A stretch of DNA of 64,000 nt, taken from assembly GCA_028293745.1 (NCBI GenBank), contig JAQGOF010000155.1, positions 1-64,000 of the forward strand. The letters are read 5' to 3'. This DNA is from Gammaproteobacteria bacterium. Lineage in GTDB: Bacteria > Pseudomonadota > Gammaproteobacteria > Steroidobacterales > Steroidobacteraceae. The notes under the pieces were generated by a model, which did not search any database, was not told where the DNA came from, and saw only the letters and a list, made by a program, of their open reading frames with translations. The translations under genes and the position numbers were made by a program. Positions 1-7,502 of this stretch are shown in pieces (the first letter of the stretch is position 1; each line of letters begins with the position of its first letter).

Positions 1-441
1 CTCGAGTCCCACTGCGCGCGGCAGGCGTTGAGTGCCGCCAGCGCCGGGCACGAGGCCGATCTTCACCTCCGGAAGGCCGATCTGCGCGCCGCGTGCTGCG
101 ACGCGGTAGTGCGCGGCGAGCGCCATCTCCAGACCACCACCGAGTGTCAGTGAATGAATAGCCGCGACGACGGGTTTCGCGCTGCTCTCGATGACGTCCA
201 ACATCGTCCACAGCGTAGGCGCCTGCACGGCCTTGGGAGTGTTGAATTCGCGAATATCGGCGCCGGCGGAAAAAGTGCGCCCCGCGCCTGTGATCACGAT
301 TGCCGTAACCGCGGGGTCCCCCCGGGCACGATCGATACCCTCCACTATGCCGGTGCGCGTCGCGAGGCCCAACCCATTCACGGGCGGGTTGTCGAGAGTG
401 ATGACGGCCACGCCATCGCGAGTTTCATATCGGGCGGTCAT
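1..441 (-). CDS. Enoyl-CoA hydratase/isomerase family protein, N-terminal part (runs off the left edge)
   Basis: Crotonase-fold N-terminus starting MTARYETRDGVAV. It shows the oxyanion-hole segments SAGADIREF and LTLGGGLEMA, then the catalytic-Glu segment LPEVKIGLVPGAGGTQRLPRAVG, all in the expected order. The family hydrates trans-2-enoyl-CoA in fatty-acid beta-oxidation. The wording LDNPPVNGLG and LPEVKIGLVPGAGG resembles the N-terminal half of bifunctional hydratase/3-hydroxyacyl-CoA dehydrogenases (FadB/FadJ type), so the full protein may be bifunctional; the sequence ends before this can be seen. The start is the ATG at 441, with GAGGA about ten bases upstream. It is divergent from the GGDEF gene. 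Confidence 0.85.
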   Translation of the reverse strand, partial: MTARYETRDGVAVITLDNPPVNGLGLATRTGIVEGIDRARGDPAVTAIVITGAGRTFSAGADIREFNTPKAVQAPTLWTMLDVIESSAKPVVAAIHSLTLGGGLEMALAAHYRVAARGAQIGLPEVKIGLVPGAGGTQRLPRAVGLE

Positions 442-591
442 TGCGGGTCCATCCTCGGGTGAGCGAAAACTGATGCGCGCCGCAGCATGTTGCATCACAA
501 TGGCGACTTCCGTCCAGCCTGAGAACTGCCTCAGTGCCTGCGCGGGGCGATTCGCGTTACTCTTCGGCCGACAACGAGTTGCCGCGCCTCA

Positions 592-1623
592 ATGAGCCAC
601 GAACTCCTCAATAGCGTCGCCGCGACGACCATACATCGTGACCGTGATGAGCTGGACCGCGCCGTTGGACGCCTGCTGCTGCAGTTTCTCGAGTTGCATT
701 CAGTCACTGTACTGCGGCTGTCGGATGAGGGCGAGATCATCCGGATCGTGCATTGCGCGCGGGAGCAACCCGGAGAGGTGGGGCCTGTTTGCACTGCGGC
801 GACGTCAACACTACCCGCGCTCGCCGACTTCCCGGCGTGGCGGGAATGCGCCTTGCGCAATGAAGTCGTGCAATGCAATGGAGCCGACGGGCGCCCGATG
901 ACGGTCTTTCCAATCCACGGCGCGCGCGAAGGTGCGTCGCACGGGCTGCTCGTCATCGAAGCCGCGTCCCCGCTGGCTCCGCGCGAGACAGATCTCGTGC
1001 AGGGCATCCTGGGAATCCTGCGGAATCACCTCGCCCTGTTGGATTACGGCGAGCTCGACTCGTTGACGGGTCTCCTCAATCGAAAGACGCTCGAGAGTCA
1101 CTTCGACAAGCTGCGCCAGCGGATAGAGAGCCTGCAGCGGAGCCATCCTGACCGCGGTGCCAGCACTGCGGGTGAGCCCAGCTGGCTTGCCCTCATCGAT
1201 ATCGACCGCTTCAAATCGATCAACGACGGTTACGGGCATCTGTTCGGGGACGAGGTACTCCTGCTCGTAAGTCAGCTCATGAAACGCTCGTTCCGTGGCG
1301 CCGACCAGCTCTTTCGCTTCGGCGGCGAGGAATTCGTCGTGCTACTCGATCGGGCGAGCGAGCCGGGGGCACAGATTGTGCTGGAACGCCTGCGCGCCAC
1401 GATCGGGGAGTATGCGTTTCCACAGGTCGGGCAAGTCACAATCAGCGTGGGCTACACGCGGGTCGATTGGCGGGATGTGTCGACCACCTGCGTGGAACGG
1501 GCGGATGCGGCCCTGTATTACGCAAAGAGCCACGGCCGCAACAACGTGCAGAACTGCGAGGCCCTGATTGCCGCGGGCGCCATTACCGCGAAGTGCAACG
1601 ATGGAGACGTGGAGCTGTTTTAG
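592..1623 (+). CDS. Diguanylate cyclase (GGDEF domain) with an N-terminal GAF-like sensor region
   Basis: A 343-residue protein. Residues ~1-155 look like a GAF-type sensor (inferred from layout and hydrophobic pattern). Residues ~170-335 are a GGDEF domain with an intact GGEEF active-site loop and the substrate segment DIDRFKSINDGYGH. An RGAD sequence lies exactly five residues before GGEEF, matching the RxxD inhibitory site at which c-di-GMP feeds back on the enzyme. The expected product is c-di-GMP from two GTP. There is no membrane segment or signal peptide, so it should be cytosolic. No EAL domain is present. Confidence 0.9.
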   Translation: MSHELLNSVAATTIHRDRDELDRAVGRLLLQFLELHSVTVLRLSDEGEIIRIVHCAREQPGEVGPVCTAATSTLPALADFPAWRECALRNEVVQCNGADGRPMTVFPIHGAREGASHGLLVIEAASPLAPRETDLVQGILGILRNHLALLDYGELDSLTGLLNRKTLESHFDKLRQRIESLQRSHPDRGASTAGEPSWLALIDIDRFKSINDGYGHLFGDEVLLLVSQLMKRSFRGADQLFRFGGEEFVVLLDRASEPGAQIVLERLRATIGEYAFPQVGQVTISVGYTRVDWRDVSTTCVERADAALYYAKSHGRNNVQNCEALIAAGAITAKCNDGDVELF

Positions 1624-1695
1624 CCAACAAGGTGCGGCCTTCCGGCGAGGTAGAAAACAGATTCAAAAGATCGCGTAAGTCATTGAGCCCAATGG

Positions 1696-2907
1696 TCAGC
1701 GAGTGCGTCGCTCGATCTGTTTGGCCAGCTCGGCGAGGTCCGTGTCCTCCTGAATGGAAATCTCTCTCGGGCCTTCGCCCGCAGGCGTAGCGGCCGGTTG
1801 CTGCCGCGCGGTTGGTTTGGGCACCGGGGATCTGGGCGTTCCGAGGTTTGGGCGGCTCGGTCTCACAGCATGGATTGCCGGTTCGCTTTCCTCCCCGACC
1901 GTCACGGAGGGTGAGGCGCGCGCCCAATCTTTCTTCTGCTCGATCCAGCGCTGGTACCGGTCGAACGTCCACATTCCGTCCTCCCCGCCCGCCTGGATCA
2001 CGTTCGCGATCTGACTGAGCTGTCCTGAGCGAATCGTTCCCTTCGCCGCAATGTTTGACAACAGCACTTCGCAACGTGGAACCCGCAATTGGTGCGACTT
2101 GAGAAAATCCATGCGCTGACAGACCACACCGACCAGGCAGTCGGCGAGCTGGGCGCGGATGCTGCCCTGTATTTCCGCAGGAAAGGACATGCAGATCCGG
2201 CTCAGAGTCTCGATGCAGGTGGCAGAGTGCAAGGTCGCGAGCACCAGATGGCCGGTCTCTGCCGCGTTCAATGTCAGCCGGATTACTTCCGGGGTACGCA
2301 TCTCGCCGATGACCAGCACATCGGGGTTTTCGCGCAGTGCGTCGACAATAGCCTGCTCGTAGCTCGGCGAGTGTGTCGGAATTTCCCGCTGACGGATGAA
2401 AGAGCGGCGATTCGAAAAAACATACTCGAGGGGGCTCTCGAGCGTGATGACGTGGCGCGCACGCGAGGTGTTGATTTCCTCGATCAGCGCGGCGAGCGTC
2501 GTGGACTTTCCCGACCCGGTTGGACCCGATACTACAACCAGGCCGGTGGTCGCCTCGGTGAGTCTGCTCAAATCCGGATGAAGATTACACGCGCGCAACC
2601 CGCTGACGGAGGGCGTCAACAGTCGCGCGGCAATCGCGACTCCCCGAATGGTCCGGTACACATTGATCCGGCAACGGATACCGCCGACTGCCATTGAAAT
2701 ATCGGCAGAGCCGCGCTCGATAAACCCCTCCCACGCCTCCGGTCCCAGCAGGCCCTGCGAGACTTGCTCCACATACCCTGGCGGCAGGGCCTCTGCGATT
2801 GCGAGCAAGTCTCCCCGGACCCGCGCCACCGGCACGGTGCCCGCCTCCAGGTGCACATCACTCGCGCCTAGCTCGCGCCCCTTTTGAATCCAGGCCTTGA
2901 GAGTCAT
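1696..2907 (-). CDS. PilT/PilU-like type IV pilus retraction ATPase (orphan)
   Basis: The start is taken at the ATG at 2907 (MTLKAWIQKGRELGASDVHL), giving 403 residues. PilT-family features are the N-terminal GASDVHLEAG signature, Walker A GPTGSGKST, Walker B region PDVLVIGEMR and His-box-like ATLHSATC. The usual Asp-box (ITIEDPIE) reads ITLESPLEYVF, with Ser in place of Asp. A proline-rich tail of about 60 residues follows the ATPase core. The family hexamer powers pilus retraction, but no other pilus gene is in the window. The frame stays open upstream to 3183, but that part has no family similarity and overlaps the toxin remnant. Confidence 0.8.
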   Translation of the reverse strand: MTLKAWIQKGRELGASDVHLEAGTVPVARVRGDLLAIAEALPPGYVEQVSQGLLGPEAWEGFIERGSADISMAVGGIRCRINVYRTIRGVAIAARLLTPSVSGLRACNLHPDLSRLTEATTGLVVVSGPTGSGKSTTLAALIEEINTSRARHVITLESPLEYVFSNRRSFIRQREIPTHSPSYEQAIVDALRENPDVLVIGEMRTPEVIRLTLNAAETGHLVLATLHSATCIETLSRICMSFPAEIQGSIRAQLADCLVGVVCQRMDFLKSHQLRVPRCEVLLSNIAAKGTIRSGQLSQIANVIQAGGEDGMWTFDRYQRWIEQKKDWARASPSVTVGEESEPAIHAVRPSRPNLGTPRSPVPKPTARQQPAATPAGEGPREISIQEDTDLAELAKQIERRTR

Positions 2908-3082
2908 CCTGGAAGGACCCGTATCCGATCCAAATGGTTCCCACGAACGGCGAACTGCGCCCGCAATCGAGTACACAGGCGCCCGCGGGAGAGCTCGAAG
3001 GCGTAGTCCCGGCAAGCGTTGCGGTGACCTGGACGAACTCCAGTGCGTTCTGGCTACCCCGTACTTCGGATCGCGGAGGTGA

Positions 3083-3199
3083 TTACTTCGGGGCCCTGCC
3101 GATGCTCCCCACTTGGCTGCCGTCGCAGGCCCATTGCAGCCGATCAGAAGGGTCCGGCCGTATTTGTCGTCTTCGGTGGACATCGAGCAGATAGATCAC
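3083..3199 (-). pseudogene. Remnant of a PIN-domain toxin (VapC/FitB-like) downstream of the Phd antitoxin
   Basis: The antitoxin stop codon is fused to a GTG start in a GTGA overlap at 3196-3199, the usual coupling of antitoxin-toxin pairs. The new frame begins VIYLLDV, the typical first beta-strand and metal-binding Asp of PIN nucleases. It continues with an RPDP...LQW stretch like the early helix of the family, then stops after 38 residues. PIN toxins are normally about 130 residues. Sequence to about 2990 is open only in pieces in other frames, which suggests decay by frameshift or deletion. The family match rests on a short N-terminus, so the call is tentative. Confidence 0.42.
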
Positions 3200-3510
3200 G
3201 GGAATGTTCCTCGCAGCTCCTCATAGATCTCCTCGCTCGTGACCATTCTCTGGCCGGGCCTTGCATTGACTACCGGTAAGCCTGTGCGCTTGCTGTAGCT
3301 CACCCGCGGGTCTGAAGGCTCTTGAGCAGGGCCACTTGCACAATCCTGGGCGCTCACCTCTTTGGGGTCCGGACGGAAAGCCAGCGTCAGGTAAGCGAGC
3401 GGGCCCTCGCCGTCCTTGATGACGACATACTCGCGACGCTCGCGCATTCGGCGAATCAGGGTCGCGAGGTCCTGGGTCGCCTCTTCCATTGTGAGTACTA
3501 TGGTATTCAT
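3196..3510 (-). CDS. Phd/YefM-type antitoxin
   Basis: A 104-residue protein starting MNTIVLTMEEATQDLATLIRR. This is the compact DNA-binding fold of Phd/YefM antitoxins, which bind their own promoter and neutralise a partner toxin. A charged linker leads to a C-terminal SEEIYEELRGTFP tail of the kind that wraps the toxin. The following toxin frame is only a remnant, so this antitoxin looks orphaned. A palindrome covers its start codon, suggesting that self-repression is still possible. Confidence 0.72.
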   Translation of the reverse strand: MNTIVLTMEEATQDLATLIRRMRERREYVVIKDGEGPLAYLTLAFRPDPKEVSAQDCASGPAQEPSDPRVSYSKRTGLPVVNARPGQRMVTSEEIYEELRGTFP

Positions 3511-3518
3511 TCGAATAC
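3503..3518. promoter_or_regulatory. Palindrome over the antitoxin start codon (candidate operator)
   Basis: GTATTC-ATTC-GAATAC is a perfect 6-bp inverted repeat with a 4-base spacer. It overlaps the antitoxin ATG at 3508-3510. Phd/YefM proteins repress their own operons by binding short palindromes of this kind near the start. The role is inferred; the symmetry is directly visible. Confidence 0.5.
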
Positions 3519-3729
3519 TCTAACCATTGTCAATTTCAAATGCAACATCCAACCTGCTATTTGTTGGTGTTGTATTGGTGATAATTGATGACTGTCGGCA
3601 AGGCGGCTCTACCCGCACCATCACGGGTGTCTAGACGCCCGCGCGACGCGCGCAAGAGTCCGTGGTATTCCGCGTGCAGATGTGGACGTCCTTGCGGTGC
3701 GTACTGACAACGCGAATTTAGACCGTGGT

Positions 3730-4827
3730 TTACAAGCGTCCCAAATGCACTATCGATCGGCCGTGGGGTTGCGCGTAGGCCAACACGGATTCTTCGCCGG
3801 TGGGCCATAGTTTCAGCGTGAGGGTCGCACCCGGCGCCGTATCAACGAGCTCGAACCGGAGCCATGCCAGCGGCGTGTAGCTTCCCGCGCGCGCTCCGCA
3901 TCGCTCCATGTGCGCTTCGATGCGCTGCTGAGTTTCGGGCGAGAAATATCGCCACACCACTGAGTGGAACAGAACACGCACCTGACCAAGCTGCTCAGGA
4001 GTTTCACGGATTCTCTCCTCCACCCACCTGGCAGCTTCCATCCGCTCCAACCGCGGTGGATCGCGAAGTGCGGTCTCGACAGCTGTCTCGAGCCGAGACA
4101 GCCGATCCTTCTGGTCCGCCCATACGTATGAGGTGAGGCGGGCCCGTTCGGTGGCGATTGAGATATCCAAGGGTGCTACATCGCAGCCACGCCGTTCGAC
4201 CACGCGAAAACTGGCCTCGACAGGTGGCACGGGGCCCTGCCACTGCGGCTCGAGCAACAACGCAGCCTGCGGATCACCCCACTCCACATCTCCAAAGCGA
4301 TACCGGTATCGATCTGCGATGAGATTCAACCCCGCACTGGCGCCGATCTCGAACAGTTGCATCGGCAGGCCAACCCGTTTCACGATTTCCAGGAAACCGC
4401 ACATCAGGACCGCGGATCGTCCAACTTCGTTGGTCTGAGGCGCGGTCGCCAGGTAAGTCTCGAAGTGCGACGGGTTTCGCTCCAATGCGCCACGGACGGC
4501 GAGCCACAGATCGTTCGGACTGACTTGCGACGCTGCACCTGGATAGAGAGCGGTAAGGCCCGGCTCCTGGTTTGAGCGAGCCAGGCTATGGAGGGCTCCG
4601 CAAAGCCGAAGCGGCAGAGCGTCGCCTTGCGCCGTCGGATCGCCGCCCGGCCACGAGAGCACCCTGCTACCTATAGCCGTGCTCTCGTCGAGCCGTTCCG
4701 CCAGGGTGGAACAGAGGAGCGCGGTGAAGGGAGATCCGAGCTTCGCACACCAGCCTGCCTGCTCGTTGAACGCTTCGCGAACGCGGATCGCAACCGCTTG
4801 ATGGGGCGATGTTGACGAGGCTTCCAT
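3730..4827 (-). CDS. DUF2332 family protein
   Basis: A 365-residue protein matching the DUF2332 family. It has an N-terminal helix with FNEQAGWCAKLGSPFTALL, a central FEIGASAGLNLIADRY motif resembling the glycine-rich loop of SAM-dependent methyltransferases, and a late VLFHSVVWRYFSPE segment. The biochemical function of the family is not established; a methyltransferase-like fold is inferred from the motif only. The ATG at 4827 is chosen because a GGAGG lies 11 bases upstream; a GTG at 4845 is the alternative. No signal peptide or membrane segment is seen. Confidence 0.75.
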   Translation of the reverse strand: MEASSTSPHQAVAIRVREAFNEQAGWCAKLGSPFTALLCSTLAERLDESTAIGSRVLSWPGGDPTAQGDALPLRLCGALHSLARSNQEPGLTALYPGAASQVSPNDLWLAVRGALERNPSHFETYLATAPQTNEVGRSAVLMCGFLEIVKRVGLPMQLFEIGASAGLNLIADRYRYRFGDVEWGDPQAALLLEPQWQGPVPPVEASFRVVERRGCDVAPLDISIATERARLTSYVWADQKDRLSRLETAVETALRDPPRLERMEAARWVEERIRETPEQLGQVRVLFHSVVWRYFSPETQQRIEAHMERCGARAGSYTPLAWLRFELVDTAPGATLTLKLWPTGEESVLAYAQPHGRSIVHLGRL

Positions 4828-5138
4828 GTGGCCTAGTACCTCCACTGGTTCGGAGTCTTCCAGATACTACCAGAGCTACCACTTTGAGCTAAACGGCGAC
4901 GCTAACCGTTACGCCGGTTCATTAACCGTCCGTCGCCGCGTGCGGAACACCTTGCGCTATTTCGCGCGAACTGACGGACGCATTTGAACACGTGGTTGCG
5001 CGACGCATGACCCCCATTTGCCCACTTTAGAAATTGCCAGAAATGGCTGCTTTTATGGCATTCCGGACGACATGAATTGCTGTTTGAATATTCAAACCAG
5101 GCAACAGAACGAGTAGAGTTCGGTTGGAGGATGCAGCA
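4828..5138. other. Intergenic stretch with a palindrome near its right end
   Basis: This is the divergent space between the DUF2332 gene and the coiled-coil gene. No coding frame is convincing. The only clear structure is the palindrome at 5082-5097, listed separately. A weak inverted repeat AACCG...CGGTT lies around 4904-4919. Confidence 0.5.
5077..5104. promoter_or_regulatory. 16-bp perfect palindrome upstream of the coiled-coil gene
   Basis: GTTTGAATATTCAAAC at 5082-5097 is a perfect palindrome, flanked by a second matching pair TTGC (5077-5080) and GCAA (5101-5104). It ends about 20 bases before the Shine-Dalgarno sequence of the next gene. It is AT-rich in a GC-rich genome. That position fits an operator or an RNA hairpin in the 5' leader; the sequence cannot decide which. 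Confidence 0.45.
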
Positions 5139-5615
5139 GTGTCAGCGGTCTTGGAGGACGACGAGGTGGATGAGCGGATGGTGAGATTGGAGTCGGACGT
5201 CGCGCACATGCGGTCGGACATATCGGATATCAAAACCGACATCCGCGAATTACGTGCCGACGCGGGCGCCTTCAGGGAAGGACTGGGCGGCATCAGAGTT
5301 GAGATCGCAAAGCTGCGCGACGAGCTGCACAGCGGACTCGCAGACGTGCGCGCGGAGATGCACACCGGCCTCACGGAGTTGCGCGCGGAGATGCACGCCG
5401 GCCTTGGGGAGTTGCGCGCGGAGATGCACGCCGGCCTTGGGGAGTTGCGTACGGAAATGCTCGAGAGGGTTACGGAGTTGCGTTCCGAGATGCGCAGCGG
5501 CGACGAGCGCCTGCATCGGCTGATCATCCGAACCTCACTGTCCGACAAGGTCTGGATGCTGTTGCTGACCGGCACGATGCTGGCCGTCATGGCCCACGGA
5601 TTCAAGTGGATCTGA
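5139..5615 (+). CDS. Coiled-coil protein with hendecad repeats and a C-terminal membrane anchor
   Basis: The GTG at 5139 is chosen because GGAGG sits eight bases before it, giving 158 residues; an in-frame TTG at 5124 is the alternative. Most of the protein is a long alpha-helical coiled coil. It contains at least four 11-residue units of the form ELRAEMHAGLG, two of them identical at DNA level. The C-terminus has one hydrophobic helix, WMLLLTGTMLAVMAHGF, which probably anchors it in the membrane. It resembles short DUF1640/CCDC90-like membrane coiled-coil proteins in layout. Function is unknown. Confidence 0.7.
   Translation: MSAVLEDDEVDERMVRLESDVAHMRSDISDIKTDIRELRADAGAFREGLGGIRVEIAKLRDELHSGLADVRAEMHTGLTELRAEMHAGLGELRAEMHAGLGELRTEMLERVTELRSEMRSGDERLHRLIIRTSLSDKVWMLLLTGTMLAVMAHGFKWI
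5348..5479 (+). repeat. Four tandem 33-bp coding repeats
   Basis: Units start at 5348, 5381, 5414 and 5447. The units at 5381-5413 and 5414-5446 are identical over 33 bases; the first differs at a few positions and the last is diverged. Each encodes one 11-residue hendecad of the coiled coil. In-frame gain or loss of units would only lengthen or shorten the rod. Confidence 0.85.
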
Positions 5616-5622
5616 TCCGTGA

Positions 5623-5943
5623 ACCGAACACCTTTATGTCAAGAACCTGGACCCCTGGAGCGGCGGTCTGGAATACCGCTACCTCGGCAGGGAGCCGCTC
5701 TCGCCGGACAACCAGGTCCAGAGCGCGGGTTATGGGGAACGGAACGCGGACCTGCGCCTGGCTTTTGCGACGAACTGGAGCGCGGGTCTCGGGGTGTATA
5801 ACATTCTGAACCGCCACGCCAATGCGGCCGAGTTCTGGTACGTCGATCGGCTGCCCGGTGAACCCGTCGATGGCACCCCGGATCTGCACGTGCATCCGCT
5901 AGAGCCCATAGCCGTCCGTCTGACGCTGTCGAAGACCTTCTAA
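5623..5943 (+). pseudogene. C-terminal fragment of a TonB-dependent outer-membrane receptor
   Basis: An open frame without a start encodes about 106 residues: TEHLYVKNLDPWSGGLEY, then a region with RYLGREPLSPDN, GVYNILNRHANAAEFWYVDRLPGEPV, ending AVRLTLSKTF. The alternating beta-strands, the PLTPDN-like turn, the N-L-N turn before the last strands and the terminal Phe are typical of the last four to five barrel strands of TonB-dependent receptors. No signal, plug or earlier barrel precedes it; an unrelated gene ends at 5615. It is therefore a 3' relic left by deletion or recombination. Confidence 0.72.
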
Positions 5944-5960
5944 GGAGAGATTCCCAGCCC

Positions 5961-6524
5961 GTGGCAATGGCGCACAATCAGGGCATGGATACCCTCTTCG
6001 CGCCCAGCAGCGCCCCAAAGGTCTGGCACATGGCTTCCCCCCTCGCTGATAGCTTGCCTGAAGTTCTGAAGACTGTACGGACGCAGCCACTGTTCGTGAT
6101 GCGCCTGGATGTCCGGCCACTGATCATCGTGGGACCAACACCGGGCGGCTACCGCAAGATTGGCATAGTGCCCGGAGGGCGATTCGAGGGAGACCGCCTG
6201 TCGGGGGAGGTTCTCGATGGCGGCAGTGACTGGCAGACCGTGCGGGGCGACGGCGCAACGGCGCTCGATGTGCGGCTCAATCTGAAGACCGATGATGATG
6301 CGATCATCTCGATGACATACCGGGGCATACGCCACGGCCCGGTCGACGTGCTGCAGAGAATGGAGAAAGGCGAGGTCGTGGACGCGGCGAGCTACTACTT
6401 CCGTACGAATCCCCTGTTCGAGACGTCTGCCACCAAGTACGACTGGATCAACCGGGTGGTCGCGATCGGCGTGGGGCACCGTCGCGCGGAGGGACCGGTA
6501 TACAGTGTTTTCGAGGTGCTCTAG
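5961..6524 (+). CDS. DUF3237 family protein
   Basis: About 187 residues, with a DUF3237 pattern: an N-terminal hydrophobic strand (FVMRLDVRPLIIVGPTPGG), GGRFEGDRLSGEVLDGGSDWQ, a middle MTYRGIRHGP, and a C-terminal YYFRTNPLFETSATKYDWINRVVAIGVG. The family forms a small beta-barrel of unknown biochemical role, often found near catabolic genes. The GTG at 5961 is a weak start choice; an ATG at 5967 and another at 5985 are possible. It ends four bases inside the convergent MscS gene. Confidence 0.75.
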   Translation: MAMAHNQGMDTLFAPSSAPKVWHMASPLADSLPEVLKTVRTQPLFVMRLDVRPLIIVGPTPGGYRKIGIVPGGRFEGDRLSGEVLDGGSDWQTVRGDGATALDVRLNLKTDDDAIISMTYRGIRHGPVDVLQRMEKGEVVDAASYYFRTNPLFETSATKYDWINRVVAIGVGHRRAEGPVYSVFEVL

Positions 6525-7345
6525 GTACCTCCCACGAGCCGCACTTCGCGTTGCGGAAACGGCATGACGATCCCGCGATTGCGGAACATCTTCAACACCG
6601 CCTCGTTGATTTCACCCACGGTGGCGCGGTAATCCGCGACGCCCACCCAAGGCCGTATTCCGATACTGACCGACGAATCACCCAGAAACACAGGCTGAAC
6701 GACAGGCGCCGGGTCTCGCAACACCCGCGAGTTGGCCCGCAGTACGTCATCGATCGCAGCTACCGCGGTGTTGATGTCGGTATCGTATGCGACACCCACC
6801 ACGATATCGATCTGGCGGACAGTTCCGAAGTTATGGAGTATCTCGCCGACGATCTTGCGGTTGGGAATGACCACGCGTGAACGATCGGGATGTGCCAGGG
6901 TCGTGGTGAACAGAGTGATGGTCGCGACCTGCCCCTCCTCGCCCGCGATCGAAATATATTCTCCGACACGAAACGGCTTGGCGAAGATGATGGAGAGCCC
7001 GGCCACGAGATTGCCGAGCACACCCTGAGTGGCCAGGGCCAGGCCGGCGCCCGCGACACCCACGCCGGCGACCAGGGGCAGTAGCTCGACTCCGAGATTC
7101 TGCAGCGCCATGATCATGAAGAGCGTGAACGTCAGCAGCCAGCCGATGCGCGCCAGCAGCGCGCGCACGGGCGGTTCCAACTCGATTCGATTCAGCCCGC
7201 GCGCCAGCCACCGGCTTACCCAGCGGCTCGCCGTGAGCCCGACGAACAGGATCAGCATCGCAACCAGCACCCGCGGACCGAAGCGGATCGCGAGATCGAT
7301 GACCGTGTGCTTGATCTGCTCCAGGGACGTAACGGGTGTATTCAT
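6521..7345 (-). CDS. mscS: Small-conductance mechanosensitive channel, MscS family
   Basis: A 274-residue protein, close to the E. coli MscS length of 286. Three membrane helices occupy residues ~20-130. The third is the pore helix, with the glycine/alanine pattern VAGVGVAGAGLALATQGVLGNLVAG. The beta-domain signature (FAKPFRVGEYISI, then VVIPNRKI) follows. The protein opens on membrane tension and releases osmolytes during hypo-osmotic shock. A GGAG lies a few bases before the ATG. Confidence 0.93.
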   Translation of the reverse strand: MNTPVTSLEQIKHTVIDLAIRFGPRVLVAMLILFVGLTASRWVSRWLARGLNRIELEPPVRALLARIGWLLTFTLFMIMALQNLGVELLPLVAGVGVAGAGLALATQGVLGNLVAGLSIIFAKPFRVGEYISIAGEEGQVATITLFTTTLAHPDRSRVVIPNRKIVGEILHNFGTVRQIDIVVGVAYDTDINTAVAAIDDVLRANSRVLRDPAPVVQPVFLGDSSVSIGIRPWVGVADYRATVGEINEAVLKMFRNRGIVMPFPQREVRLVGGT

Positions 7346-7502
7346 GACACTTCTCCAGCTAGTTCATCAGCTTACCGCTTAAACATGCGAAGTTACATTA
7401 CACAACCGATGGGCCGTTATTTTGCTATTGTGAGGAAAAATCGGGGGCACCAGCCATCATGAGGCGAACTACTCGCATGCCTGCGTATCCATATCACCGC
7501 GC

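Noticed and set aside
2908-3183. N-terminal extension of the PilT-like ATPase
   Set aside because: It has no family similarity, overlaps the toxin remnant on the same strand, and a PilT-type N-terminus starts exactly at the ATG at 2907.
5348-5479. CRISPR-like repeats
   Set aside because: The units are directly adjacent, have no spacers, and encode a coiled-coil repeat in frame.
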